Position numbers and translations under genes: made by a program | Shown: piece by piece, positions 36,243 through 48,276 of the stretch | Layout of the letters: the number at the start of each line of letters is the position of its first letter | Position numbering within the stretch: position 1 is the stretch's first letter | Assembly: GCA_949592205.1 (NCBI GenBank) | Contig: CATIUR010000001.1 | Coordinates: 74,559,059 to 74,623,058 of the forward strand | Reading direction: 5' to 3' | Length of the DNA: 64,000 nucleotides | Origin: Helichrysum umbraculigerum | Lineage: Eukaryota > Streptophyta > Magnoliopsida > Asterales > Asteraceae | Notes under the pieces: model-generated | Databases searched by the model: none | Told to the model about the DNA's origin: nothing | The model's input: the letters and a program-made list of their open reading frames with translations, nothing else

Positions 36243-37417
36243 ATGCCTCCTCGACGACAAGTCACGCTTAGCGAAACCGAAATTGCAAATATGATTGCCC
36301 GTAGTGTGGCCCAAGCCTTAGCTGTCCGAGCAACCACTCCTGGTAGCGAAGATACGGCTAACAATGCACCACCACCCAAACTCTGCACTTACAAGGACTT
36401 CCAGAACTGCAAACCTTTGAGCTTTCAAGGTACTGAAGGAGCAATCGGCCTAGTCCGCTGGGTCGAGAAGATCGAATCAGTATTCCTTATCTGCAACTGC
36501 ACTGAGGAGGACAAGGTTTAGTTTGCCGCCATCACTTTTTCTGACACTGCTCTCACCTGGTGGAACACCTATGCTCAGACTGTGAGTATCGCGAATGCTT
36601 ATAAACTTTCGTGGGAAGAACTGAAGAAGATGCTAGGGGTGAGTACTGCCTCAGAGATGAATTGAAACAACTGGAAGTAGAGTTTTGGAACCATAAAATG
36701 CAAGGTGATGATATCACTGGTTACACCAACCGCTTTCACCAACTGGCACTTCTGTGCCCATCCATGGTTGATCCTGAGTACAAGAGGATCAAGAAGTACG
36801 TCGACGTACTCCCTGACATACTCCAAGACCTAGTAACTTCATCCAAACCGAGTTCTATTCAGAACGCCATTCGTCTGGCCCATGAACTGACGGCCAACTC
36901 TGTCCGCCGTGGCCCAACTTCAAACCCATCTGCAAACAACAAACGCAAATGGGAAGTAAGTCCCAGCTCATCCAACCAGACCTCCAACAAAAAGCCTGCA
37001 ACCTTTAATGCCGATGACTCAAAGGCTTACAAGGGGAGCAAGCTTTACTGCTCCAAATGTAGTCGTCATCATGACGGTACCTGTCCCTGCTCCAAATGCA
37101 AGAAATTTGGACACCTAGCCAAAGATTGCCGAACCAACATCACTGGTACCAACACCAACGCACCCAAGACCTGCTACGAGTGTAATGGTACTGGGCACTT
37201 CAGGAAGGATTGCCCAAAGCTAAAGTTGAAAAACAATAACACTGCTCAAGGAAGAGCTTATGTACTCAACGCTAGGGAGGATCCCCAGGATCCGAGGCTT
37301 ATTGATTTGCTCAACCCGGGTACGCTCATTCTTAGATTACCCAGCCTGCTTCCCAAAATTTCTTACTTAATAACGTTTGTGTACTGTTTTGTATTCTATG
37401 TGTTCCTTAGATCCTAA
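36243..37417 (+). pseudogene. E2 gag, broken, with hydrophobic tail
   Basis: It starts MPPRRQVTLSE and is clearly homologous to E1 gag. TAG at 36519-36521 and a 1-bp loss near 36643 break it; the frame then continues from about 36650 through CSKCSRHHDGTC, CSKCKKFGHLAKDC and CYECNGTGHFRKDC. The C-terminus ends in a hydrophobic stretch near YLITFVYCFVFYVFL, unlike E1, where protease follows. No pol follows. A spacer (37418-37622) separates it from ORF3; 35913-36242 upstream holds no gene. Confidence 0.85.
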
Positions 37418-37622
37418 GTACCCGATAGGACTAGGAAACAAACGACTATACGAATACCGACAGTGTAACTTGCAGTGCACTTTAAATACCGCGAACAAAC
37501 TTCCTTCCCAAATATCTCACACTGGTTGAGACCGGGAACTCTAACGTTATTTTAAACATATCATCTAATACAACTTCACTTACATGTAGCGATTCTTAAA
37601 TAGAACACTTATTTCGTAGGAA

Positions 37623-38324
37623 ATGACAACTCACTCCGTCAGCAGTCCTACATTGGATGATGAACTGATCAACGAGGAACCAATGATGTTTCCTTACCTC
37701 CTTGAACTCGAGAGTGATACAGAGCATACCACTGAATCAGCGACAGCACCTACCTCCACTGTTGCTCTAACTGTTGCCAAAACACCCGTCACTGTGGACC
37801 ATAGTACAGAACTGGTCAATCGCCTCAATGATACTCTCAACTCTGTGCGAAAGCAACTAAACGAAGCAAGGGAAGACATCAAGGACCTACGACGAATTGT
37901 CTTCCAGAATGACGTGCGTATACGTGAGTACGAACTACGTTTGATAGCCTTAGAGAACCCTGCTTCACCACCAACTTCACATGGTACTCCTGCTGAAGAG
38001 GATACCGACACTGACTGTACACCGCCTCTAGCAAAAAGGGTGAAAATCTCTCCGACCAACCCTGCCGGAAACTACAAGGGAAAGAAGCCATTATGTTCCC
38101 AATGCACTCGGCATCATAAAGGACCATGTGCTATACCCATCGGTCGATGCAAATCCTATCCTAAAAGTACGAACTCTCCTAAAGTGAAGCTGTGCTTCAA
38201 CTGCGGGAATGCCGGCCATTTCAAGGCCCAATGCCCACTACCTCCAGGCAACAAAACTAAGGGTACGTCACTACCTGACAACTGCCTTACTACGAATACT
38301 GTAGGACCTACCCTACTACTGTAG
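37623..38324 (+). CDS. E2 ORF3, second copy: coiled-coil protein with zinc-binding tail
   Basis: 233 codons from ATG 37623 to TAG. Residues 1-70 are acidic and Thr-rich, about 72-118 form a predicted coiled coil (NRLNDTLNSVRKQLNEARED), and 139-146 have a basic PPLAKRVK patch. The tail has CSQCTRHHKGPC followed by a canonical CCHC knuckle, CFNCGNAGHFKAQC. The zinc tail resembles that of E1/E2 gag (CSKCSRHHDGTC), so ORF3 probably arose from a gag C-terminus with a new coiled-coil head. It occupies the place where pol would be. It is open in both array units, unlike gag. The role is unknown; binding element RNA or gag is an inference. Confidence 0.75.
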   Translation: MTTHSVSSPTLDDELINEEPMMFPYLLELESDTEHTTESATAPTSTVALTVAKTPVTVDHSTELVNRLNDTLNSVRKQLNEAREDIKDLRRIVFQNDVRIREYELRLIALENPASPPTSHGTPAEEDTDTDCTPPLAKRVKISPTNPAGNYKGKKPLCSQCTRHHKGPCAIPIGRCKSYPKSTNSPKVKLCFNCGNAGHFKAQCPLPPGNKTKGTSLPDNCLTTNTVGPTLLL

Positions 38325-38420
38325 GCTACTAGTACACAATGTAGCTACCTGACGAATATTGAACTACCGACTACTACTTCAAACAAATTTCGGGACGAAA
38401 TTCTCCTAACAAGGGGAGAA

Positions 38421-41352
38421 TGTAACAACCGCAAAATTAGGGTCAATTTAAAATTTTCCTAATTACATGCTTATTACTTGTATTTAATATGAAATAGGAT
38501 TAAATATGATAATTACTTACTATATATATATAGGTGATATATATATATACACGCATACGATTCGTTCAGATCGTATAAAACTACAATTGTACAAACATAC
38601 GGACGTTGATAAAACAATTATTAAATAATGTGGAATTATTTAATTACTTCAACTACTACCTTATATTATGTTATAATATAACGGACACGTATGTTTTATT
38701 TAAAACATTACCGATCTCGACTAAAACGCGACCAACCGACAAAGACAAAACAAAGTTATATTTTATAACTTAAAAACAAGTATTTTGGTAAAATACTCTG
38801 ACTAAAATATCGAATAATATTTCATATTTTAAAACGTATAATTAATCGCATATAAAATGATTTTAACGTTCAAACGATCGGGGAAACGAACACCGCACGG
38901 AGCGAAAACGCGAGGAAGCAAAAATTGGTGAGACCACACCATGGTGGCCCCACCATAACCGGCCAAAGGTGAGGGGTGCCAACCCTCACCCTTTTGTTCA
39001 CCCCAACACACAAACACATACATGCATCCATCTCCCTCTCCTCTCTCTCTCTCAATCGGTTTCTCTCTCTCTCTAAAACCGCCACCCAAACACCCTAAAA
39101 CCACCACAAAAACACCTTAAAAAGCTAGGCTCGTTTGGAGAAAGGTGATCACGAGAACGAGTGCTACAATTCCATCTTTTCAGTTTCTCGATTCGACGAC
39201 TTTGTAAGTTTTTCGGCGACTCTCGAACTTTCCGATTTCAATTATTTTGCTAGAATATTGTTCCCCTAGCTTTATAATGTCCAAATGATATGTTAAAACT
39301 CGTTTTTAAAACTCGAAAGTATAAACCGAACACATAAATTAAAAACAGTCCCCTTTCGCAATTTTTATAAAATCGTACGGTCAAAACTAGCAAATATATC
39401 CTAAACATGAAATCTTCGTTTTTCCGTTGTCTACAACTTTCGTGAAGGAGGTTTACCTCCAAAACGCCCCCATTTTACTAGAAAAATAGATTAGTGAACA
39501 TATGTTTAGTTTTAGTGACGTTAAATGAAAACCGACATCTCGAGACCCTCCCGAAATGAAACGATAATTTTTCTAACTTTATTTAGCCATTTTAGAACTT
39601 GTGTAAAAGTTTCGGGTCAAACCGAGGTCGTTTGACCCAAAAACCGAACTGAAAAACGTAACAGCCCCTTGTGTTGCATCAGACCAAAAATCTATGTGAC
39701 ACAAGGTTTGTGTCGCATAGAAGCATATAAGACACAAGCATTGTGTCGCATAAAACATAAGACACAAGCATTGTGTCGCATAAAACATAAGACACAAGCA
39801 TTGTGTCGCATTAAGTTGCATATCATAAGACACAAGCCTTGTTTTGCGGAACACAAGCATTGTGTCGCATATTGTGTCGCAGACATGAGACACAAGCCTT
39901 GTGTTGCGGAACACAAGCCTTGTGTTGCGGAACACAATCACTGTGTCGCATTTTGTGTCGCAAAAACCCAAAAACAGAAGCCAAAAACATTCTAAGTGTT
40001 TAAAAATCACTTTTCAACAACCAAATCAAATACGATACGATTTATACATGAAAATACTGTACTTTTGGAAGTATACACCAATACTCGAATACATATAAGA
40101 TTACACTTATTTAAAACGCGAGATCTCACTCGCGCACATACACGAGATTACACTCGAACACCTATGAGATTTCACTCATACACTCTAGGGTTACACACAC
40201 TCGGATTTACATTCACTTGAACGTTACACGTTACAATACAAACGTACTTGACAACTATACGATTACAGCAACTGCATAATAATAATAGATGAGATTATTA
40301 TTACACTCCGATACCAACGGGCCGTATAACTTTGCTACAAACTACAACTTACAAACAAATACAAACGTACAAACAACAAATGGACATTAACTAGTTTGGG
40401 AACAACTAGCATGGATACCTTACAAGTATTCCATTTACTTACTAAACCTCATGCGTGTTAGGACGCTAAAGGTTGCTAGTCAGGATACTATACCGCTTAC
40501 TTTCTGCAACGTTTACTAAGACTCGGGTGAGTCTCACAGCCCCTATTTTACTGTTTTTCACTCAGGGGTGAGATGCATTACTTGTTTTACATGAACACAC
40601 ATATTTACTTGCTGGCATGATTTACGTACCTTACTAATTTACGGATACGCCAATTGCATGAGTTTCATTTAATCCAATGAAGGCCTCCTAATCATAGTTG
40701 TTAGTTATGGGATAAGCGCGAGTTCTAGTATATGGATCCATATGGGACTGACAATCCCCGCCCGGGGTAGCACGCACTACCACGAACCGCTACTGTAGAA
40801 ACGGGCGTTTCATACTCGTTTCATATGAATGTTTTTGGATTAACATTCACAGGGGCACAATATTTACTGTACGTTAAGCTTCAACTATGGTGGCTCATGG
40901 CAAGGGTATCAAACGATTAGCATGACCTGCAATCACTACTTACTTACTGGCTAGCTGATGTTTTACAAATACAACTGTTACTTGTGTGTTCAAACTATTT
41001 ACTTACAAACCTGTGAGATTCACCAACCTTTTGATTGACCTGTTTTAGTAATGCATTCTCAGGTACGCAGCTTTAGATGGATGCCCAGAAGGATATGCTT
41101 ATTAGCTCGAGTCGCATGCATTTTCCAGCTTGGAGATTTTCATACATTAATTTTGTACTAGTTGTTATGTAATAGAATCTCTAGGAAACTTACTCGAACT
41201 CGAGCTTGTATTTTGAATTACTTATGTACTAATGTAATAACTTTTCGAACGTCTCATATAGAGTCGTTCACTGTATCCTTTGTGCTTGTGATTATTGATT
41301 AGTAACACCCAAACACTCGCTTCCGCAAACCATTAAATTTGGGGGTGTTACA
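38421..41352 (+). repeat. E2 LTR, right copy
   Basis: 2932 bp, preceded by the purine-rich AAGGGGAGAA and ending GGTGTTACA. It is followed directly by E1 integrase C-terminal coding sequence at 41353. It differs from the left LTR at scattered bases and in the palindrome cluster. Confidence 0.92.
39665..39962. repeat. GTGTCGCA / TGCGACAC palindrome cluster, right E2 LTR
   Basis: Three 30-bp units start at 39731, 39761 and 39791. The following block has two tandem CACAAGCCTTGTGTTGCGGAA units (about 39891-39932) where the left LTR has one, and it lacks the left LTR's extra TTTACTGTCGCA. The number of repeats therefore changed between two otherwise near-identical LTRs. Confidence 0.85.
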
Positions 41353-41722
41353 CAGGTACATTGGGCCTTTTGAGATCCTCGAACGGATTGGCCCCGTGGC
41401 ATATCGACTGCAGCTGCCATCTGAACTCAGCAGCGTGCACCCTACCTTTCACATTTCTAACTTAAAGAAATGTCTGTCTGACGAGACACTTATCATACCA
41501 CTTGACGAAATTCGCATCGATAACAAACTTCACTTCATTGAGGAACCCGCTGAAATTATGGACCGTGAGGTCAAACAACTAAAGCAAAGTTGTATTCCCA
41601 TCGTCAAAGTCAGGTGGAATTCGCGACGTGGTCCGGAATTCACTTGGGAACGGGAGGACCAAATGCGACACAAGTATCCTCACTTATTCACTGACTCTAC
41701 ATCGAACGCGACTTCGACTTAA
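41353..41722 (+). pseudogene. E1 integrase C-terminus and chromodomain-like tail
   Basis: The frame reads RYIGPFEILERIGPVAYRLQ, then HPTFHISNLKKCL, which is typical of the integrase C-terminal domain of plant chromoviruses. The tail EIMDREVKQLK, then VKVRWNSRRGPEFTWE, is a chromodomain-like module believed to guide integration to heterochromatin. The catalytic core upstream is missing because the E2 array replaced it. Confidence 0.85.
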
Positions 41723-41756
41723 ATTTCGGGACGAAATTCTCTTAACAGGGGGAGAA

Positions 41757-44145
41757 TGTAACAACCACCAAATTAAGACTAGTATTTAGTGCCTAATTCT
41801 ATGATTTATACATGTAATTAGTTCTGTGTTAGGCTAATTAATGTATCAAAATATATATTGATGAATATATACGAATACGCGATCGGATTTAATCGTACAC
41901 AATTTAAACCGAATGTAATTCGATTCAACTAATACGGACGTTGGTGAAACATTTTGTTCAATAACACGATCATTCTCAAAGTACTATTTTGACAATACCC
42001 CAAGTGTGTATTATATCGTACAAATAAACGTCTACACGATTAAAATAGTTAACGCGCAAATTAAAAACAAAAATAAACAAATCTATTTAAAGATTAGACA
42101 AAATAATGCAACTAAATTATTTAACAAAGATCCGTATTTTTAAAATGAATAATTAACGCGAAAAATAAATATTTAACGCTTAGACAATGGAGAAAACAAA
42201 CACCGCACGGGGCGCGGGGACGAAAGCTGAAAAGTGGAGGCTTTCAACAAAACCTCCACCCTTTCCCTTTTCTTCCTCATTTCACCCTCACCATCTCTCT
42301 CTCTTCCCTCTTTTTCTCTCAAATCACCAAACCACCACCACCTCACAAATCTTCAAAATAACATCACAAAACGCACTCGGATTTCAAGACTCGTTTGGAA
42401 GAAAAGCACCACCACAACCCGATCTATCTTCCTATCTTTTCGGATTTTTCATCCGACACTTTGTAAGTTTCCGACAAATCCCGACATCTCTCGGTTTTTA
42501 GCATTTTTGCTTGTTTGTTGTTTAAAATAGCTTGTAATGCCCATTGGAGGGTTGGGCAAAAGATTTGGACCAAACGGAAACCCGAAAACACGTTTTTGGC
42601 TCAAAATCCATCGATCAGACGTAAGTGACGCACTGACGAACCCAGATATGCGTCACTTCGTGCGACACTGACTAAGTGTCGCATAAGCCCCTTTACCGAC
42701 ACTACATGCGTCACTTATTTAAGTGACGCCTACCATCGTACCGACACTTGTTAAGTGACGCCTTGATATTTTACCGACACTTCCCTAGTGTCGCACGACC
42801 ACGTTACCCGACACTTTACCCGACACTTCTTAAGTGTCGCATGACCACCCTAAGTGACGCCATGAAGTGTCGCATAAAACATAATTCTTAAGAGATTTTC
42901 ACTAAAAACAAGGTAGTAAATATGAATTTTTCCCTCCGAGCTGACTCGGCAGCTCGACCCCGACCAGGGGCTCTGCCCCTTGGACCCCGCCAAGGGGTTG
43001 CCTCCCCTTGGAACCGCGCAACCAGGGGCGCTGCCTCCGGACCCCCGTCGTTTCGTTACAAAATGTTTCAAACACAATTATCATACTTTGAAATTACAAA
43101 TAGCAACCGTCACCAACAGACCAAACATGTTTTCTAAAGACTTACGGTTACAAACACTTAAACAAACATCGGGCATACTAGTCGTGTACAACTATTCTAG
43201 GTGGTCTTGCGAGACATCTACTTACCTAACACTATGTGTCTAGGCATTTGAATGATTACGGGTTCGGAGAACCTACTTGCTTTACTTACTACTTGCTAAT
43301 TGCTACTACTTACTACAAGACTCAGGTGAGTCTTACAGACCCACTTTTACTGTTTTATATACGGGGTGAGATACATTGCTTACTTTTCTTGAACATAAGT
43401 ACGAAACTACTCATTTTACTATACGGGATTGCATGAGTACTTACTTTTACAGAATTATCTCCATCATATATCGTTAGTTATGGACTTAAGCGCGAACACT
43501 AGTTAATGGATCAATTAGGGAAATGACCCTCCCCGCCCGGGGTAGTAGCGCTACCACGAACCGTTCTGTATAAACGGACGACTATTATTCGTTACTTATT
43601 CTTGCTCAGTTACGAGCATGTCACGGGAGCAATTTATTACTTACGGCTTAAGCTTCGATTATGAGCCTCATGGAAACGGTATAACTTATTTACTTTACAT
43701 TTGCTGGATTTGCAAATACTTGATTTACGTCTGCGGGCACTACTGATGAAATCTTGTGTTCAAAACTGATATTACTTACAAACCTATGAGATTCACCAAC
43801 ATTCGTGTTGACCCTTTTAGCATGCATTCTCAGGTACACATACGGAGTAGAATTACTTCAGGACATAGCTAGAGTCGCATGATTTCAACTAAACTGCATT
43901 AACGGAGATTCCCAGCATTATCTTTTGTACATGTTGATTATGTAATAGAATCTCCCGCTATACGCGTGGACTCTAGGGAACTACATTTTGTATACGAAAA
44001 CATTGAGTTTTCAAACATTTATTTCATATGAAATCATTTTACAACGTCTCATTTAGAGGTCGTTTGCTGTATATCTTGTGCTTTGTATATTGATTAGTAA
44101 CACCCAAGTATGCTTCCGCAAATCATTAAATTTGGGGGTGTTACA
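41757..44145 (+). repeat. 3' LTR of E1
   Basis: 2389 bp, matching 23825-26211 with scattered substitutions (for example ACCACC against ACCGCC at the start). It includes the GTGACGC/GTGTCGCA cluster at about 42612-42880. It is followed by target duplication AGAGT. Confidence 0.9.
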
Positions 44146-44150
44146 AGAGT

Positions 44151-45210
44151 TCTTATTTTTGTACATCTTTAACAAAAAAAAAAAATAATAATAATCGAGT
44201 GACCAAGTCGATCGTATGCATAATCATGATTTCATTCAATCTCTGAAAATGTATATAATTCAACCATACATTGCAGCACTCATGCCCAAACTTTAATTAA
44301 AAAGTTAGCAATACAATTAGCCAAAACCTTCGGTTTATTTTGGTTTGCAAAACCTTCTTCCCCATTTGGCACGGAAATCGAGTTTTCAAAAAAAATCGCC
44401 GATCGTCGAAGGTTTTGGCAATTCGGCGATTTTTTTAAGTACGTTTTGGCGGGTTGGCGAGGAAGGATGGGACCGGCGATTCTATGTTTTTTCGGCGATA
44501 AGTAGGTGCCACATGTTGCGAGTTGTTTGGGTACCACCAAAAATCGCCGAATCGCCGAAAGAATTTTTGCATTCGGCGATTTTATGGTTTAGAATCAAAA
44601 TATTGTTTTGACGAAAAGGTATCTTTGAATGGTCATTACAAGAAGGACTGCCCAAAAAGACGCAAAATTCACTTAATCGACTCCGAGTAAATCAAATAAA
44701 TCTCCAACGATAATGTAAGTACAACTTCTCCTCGAAAACAAAACCCTCCAATTATAGATTCGCTAAACGTGTACTTATTGTCCCCAATATCATTTTATCA
44801 AACTAATGTTGATTACATCTTAGGGCTAGTTGACCTAGGCCCACATAAAACTCAACGTTTGCTTTCAGCAGACTAACCGACTGAACGTTCACCAACTACT
44901 TAGTCCTGATAGATAAATTTACAAAACGGTCACTATGTGACAACCATCTAGTCCCGAATGGACTACGACGTAAACGGTTACCTAGTAACCACAAAATAAT
45001 CATACTCCAAACAAACAATACGGTCAGAATGTGACTACAACGATAAACCGCGACACAGTCATGGAATGACTGCCCTTCAACCCCGTTATCAGACATGATA
45101 TGTCTAATACCTACTCGATAAATTCCTCATACGTACATTGTTCCCCAGACTCCACGCGACCACGGCTTCACACGAAATTTCAGGACGAAATTTTATTAAC
45201 AGGGGGAGAA
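44151..45210 (+). other. right foldback arm and gag remnant of element E3
   Basis: 44334-44634 is the inverted partner of 23352-23645. Directly after it, 44644-44688 encodes the end of a gag zinc knuckle (GHYKKDCPKRRK), then a stop. The remainder to 45210 is untranslated sequence ending in a chromovirus-type purine tract (CAGGGGGAGAA). No pol is present. Confidence 0.6.
44334..44634 (-). repeat. right arm of the foldback-like inverted repeat
   Basis: This is the complement of 23352-23645 at roughly 85% by eye. Its matching blocks include GTACGTTTTGGCGGGTTGGC and the CGGCGATTTTT motifs. With E1 removed the arms face each other across about 360 bp. Confidence 0.8.
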
Positions 45211-48200
45211 TGTAACACCTCGTCAAAAAGTCAAATTTCGCGCCAAACTTTAATTTTAAATAATTGTATTATTATATGCAATTGTAACAAAGTAATCAAA
45301 ATTTTGTAAATAATGGTTAATCATAAAGATTTAACATTTAACATCTGGACAAAAATATTAATCATTCGAAAATATAAGTCGTTTTAATTTAAAACGCATC
45401 TTAATTACACGTGACCGCCCAAATACAAAACAATTAAACCTTTGTTTTAAAATAGTATTTTTATAAAATACTTTCACTAATAAGCATTTCAAGATAATAT
45501 AAATAAACTTTAGAATTTAAAATATTATTCTAAATTATATCGGACAAATAAAACACGGGTATTTTGTACTGTGGTTGGAGGCCACAGTCCGCGCATTGGG
45601 GATCTGAGTTTGACAAAACCCAAATCCCCTCCCCATTTTCTTCTCATTCTCACCTCCTCACTTCTCTCTCTATTCTCTTTTCTCTCTACTTTTTCTCTCT
45701 CTAAAAACACTTACACCACCACCACTTCACCATCACCATCGCCGGCCGACCACCGCCACCACCATCACCAACATTTTCGGAATCACCATCAAGTGAGGAA
45801 CAACATTAACAAAGGCAACACCCTCGTTTTCTTCCTCGTTTGGCCTCGATTTGCAATTGTAAGAAATTCCTAAATTTTTAGATTTAATCATTTTGGTGTA
45901 ATGTTTTGGTGTAATAATGTTTACACAACTTAGTTATAACCTAAACAACAAAGAAAACATGATTTTACAGCTCAAAAATGCGTTTGATTTGTGATTTTGA
46001 TCGGAAAAACGCGACAGCCGCGAGTTTCTGGGCTGGTGTTCATCTTTGCGACACAACGCTTGTGTCGCATGTTGTGTCGCAAAACTCCATTTGTGTCGTA
46101 TCTTATGTCGTACGCTATGTCGCATCTTGTGTCGTAAACCTTTTACGACACAACCCTTATGTCGCTATTGATTTAGCATCGCAAGCTTTTGCGACACAAC
46201 CACTGTGTCGCAGAGCTCTTGTGTCGCACTCTATGCGACACAACCCTTATGTCGCATGACCAAATTTTGCGTCGCATGTTATGTCGCAGAAAACAGAAAA
46301 TAGCCACATCTTTCTAAGTGTCGGGAAACGTTTTCAAATGACAATTTAAATATGATACGACTTATACTCAAAACAAATATACTTTATAAAGTATACGAAA
46401 GCTCAAACCTAATAATAATATGAATTATTATTACGAATCATCAATAACGAACCGCACTTACAAACATACGAAATCTCTCGTGTTTAGGACACTAGGAGAT
46501 TATACTTGGCACGACTCGTTACACTAAGACGCTAGCTTCTCAGGTGAGTTTCATAGCCCCACTCTTTCAATCGTTCTATTGTTTTCGGGGTGAAACACAT
46601 GCTCAATTACTGTTTTCGAATTATTAATAATTGTTTATAATTCACAACTATTTATATTACTGTATGTAATACGAAATGTGTAATACTTAGGAATTACACC
46701 TTAATATTGTTTTAGAACAATATCAATACTTAACCTAGATAGGTTGAAATCGTACCCTGTTAGGTTGTTGAAAAACGATTACCAACACATAACTTGATTT
46801 AGTTATCACAATCCTTTGGCCATATTGTCGTGGGACAATATCATTGAATACATGAGAACTAGTTAGTTCTACCTACACTGGACAACATCTATACTGTTAC
46901 AAGTTTAGTTATTCTACGGGAACTAAAACTGTCGATACTCTTCGTTATCACTAGAACGGGAACTGGACTTACGTGAACATTTTCCCGAGACTCCGATATA
47001 TATACTTGCTAGGCTTATAGGCTAGGAGTATACAATATTATCACACGTTAGTATAGATTCCTTATACTAATACAGCTTAACTAGGTGATGAGTATCCATA
47101 CCTAGGTTCAACGTGCTATTTGATATCTAAGTATTTGTTCATACATAATTAGATACAATCAACTATTTTCATGCGTGGCATGATTGTTACATATATATAT
47201 CTACGTACTGGTACATCATCACGAGCACTCGGTGCTACTTACAATGTACATATGTATATTAGTATACATACAATTATACGATCTACTTAGTCAGGCATGT
47301 CAAGTACTGCTGGCTCTCAAACAACTTAGTCGGGCATGTCGTTGTACTGCCGGCTCAATTACAAATTGCTTGCGAGCAATTCAAAAAACGATGCCGCGGT
47401 ATTGCAGTTGGCACCAAACGATGCCACGGTAAAGTGGGCACAAAACGAAACCACGGTATTGCAGTGGACACAATTTCAACATAATCAATGGATCATCGAG
47501 TTATACTCGGAGTTCACAATAAGTTAACGGGTCGGTGGAGTTCCCACGCGAGGCCGTTAGCTCAAACATGTTCGGGTTAGCTCATGCTAGCCGGGTAAAC
47601 GAACATACAACACTAATCCGTGGGATTACGATTTCGTTGCTGGATGAAACACGCTATCAAATATTACTCAACATCATATGACGTGGTCATACATTTACTT
47701 GATTTCAAACTTAGGCAGGTATTGCCCTACTCTGTTAAATTTACGTAATACCAGAAAGGTATTCAGGCTCGAATAGCCTCAATTATTAGGTACTTAGGTA
47801 CATATCTCTATTACTTAGGTATTAGATACCTCGTCTATCGTATACACATTAGTATTACAAAACTCCAACATAATACAAATCAGAATCGTGGATTCTGAAC
47901 TACTTTTCAAAGCACACTGGATTTACATTTTACGTTTTCAACTAATTATCCTATGAACTCACCAGCTTTATAACTGACCTGTTTTAGCATGTGTTCTCAG
48001 GTGCCCAGCAGGATTAGGAATTACTACAAGATTATGCTAGCTCGAGTCGCATGATTTCAAACAATTGGGACTACTCTGCATTTACTTTTGTATTTTCAAA
48101 TTATGTATTTGAAATTTCTATTAAACTCGCCACGTTGTAAACGTTCTATTTGGAAAATGTATAATTATTTTCAAACGTCTCATTTAGAGTCGTTCATTAT

Positions 48201-48276
48201 GTATCTTATGCTGTGATATTTAATTTGGTAACACCCGACCCGACCGTTTCCGCAAACCGAAATTTGAGGAATTACG
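45211..48276 (+). repeat. 3' LTR of chromovirus remnant E3
   Basis: It starts TGTAACACCTCG after a purine tract. Its right end aligns with the ends of the E1 and E2 LTRs (CGTCTCATTTAGAGTCGTTC, then CCGCAAACC) but closes with ATTACG in place of TTACA. It contains a GTGTCGCA palindrome cluster at about 46047-46290 and CTCAGGTGAG at 46539-46548. No matching 5' LTR is present, so E3 is truncated. Phosphatase intron homology resumes just after it. Confidence 0.8.

Larger units (their letters stand above)
23825..44145 (+). mobile_element. chromovirus Ty3/Gypsy element E1, with nested E2 array
   Basis: LTRs lie at 23825-26211 and 41757-44145, about 2.39 kb each and similar throughout. Target duplication AGAGT occurs at 23820-23824 and 44146-44150. 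The primer-binding site TGGTATCAGAGC is at 26215-26226, and the purine tract CAGGGGGAGAA precedes 41757. The coding region carries gag, protease, RT, RNase H and a chromodomain-like C-terminus, but the integrase core is missing. In its place (30353-41352) sits a tandem array of the related pol-less element E2. Confidence 0.9.
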
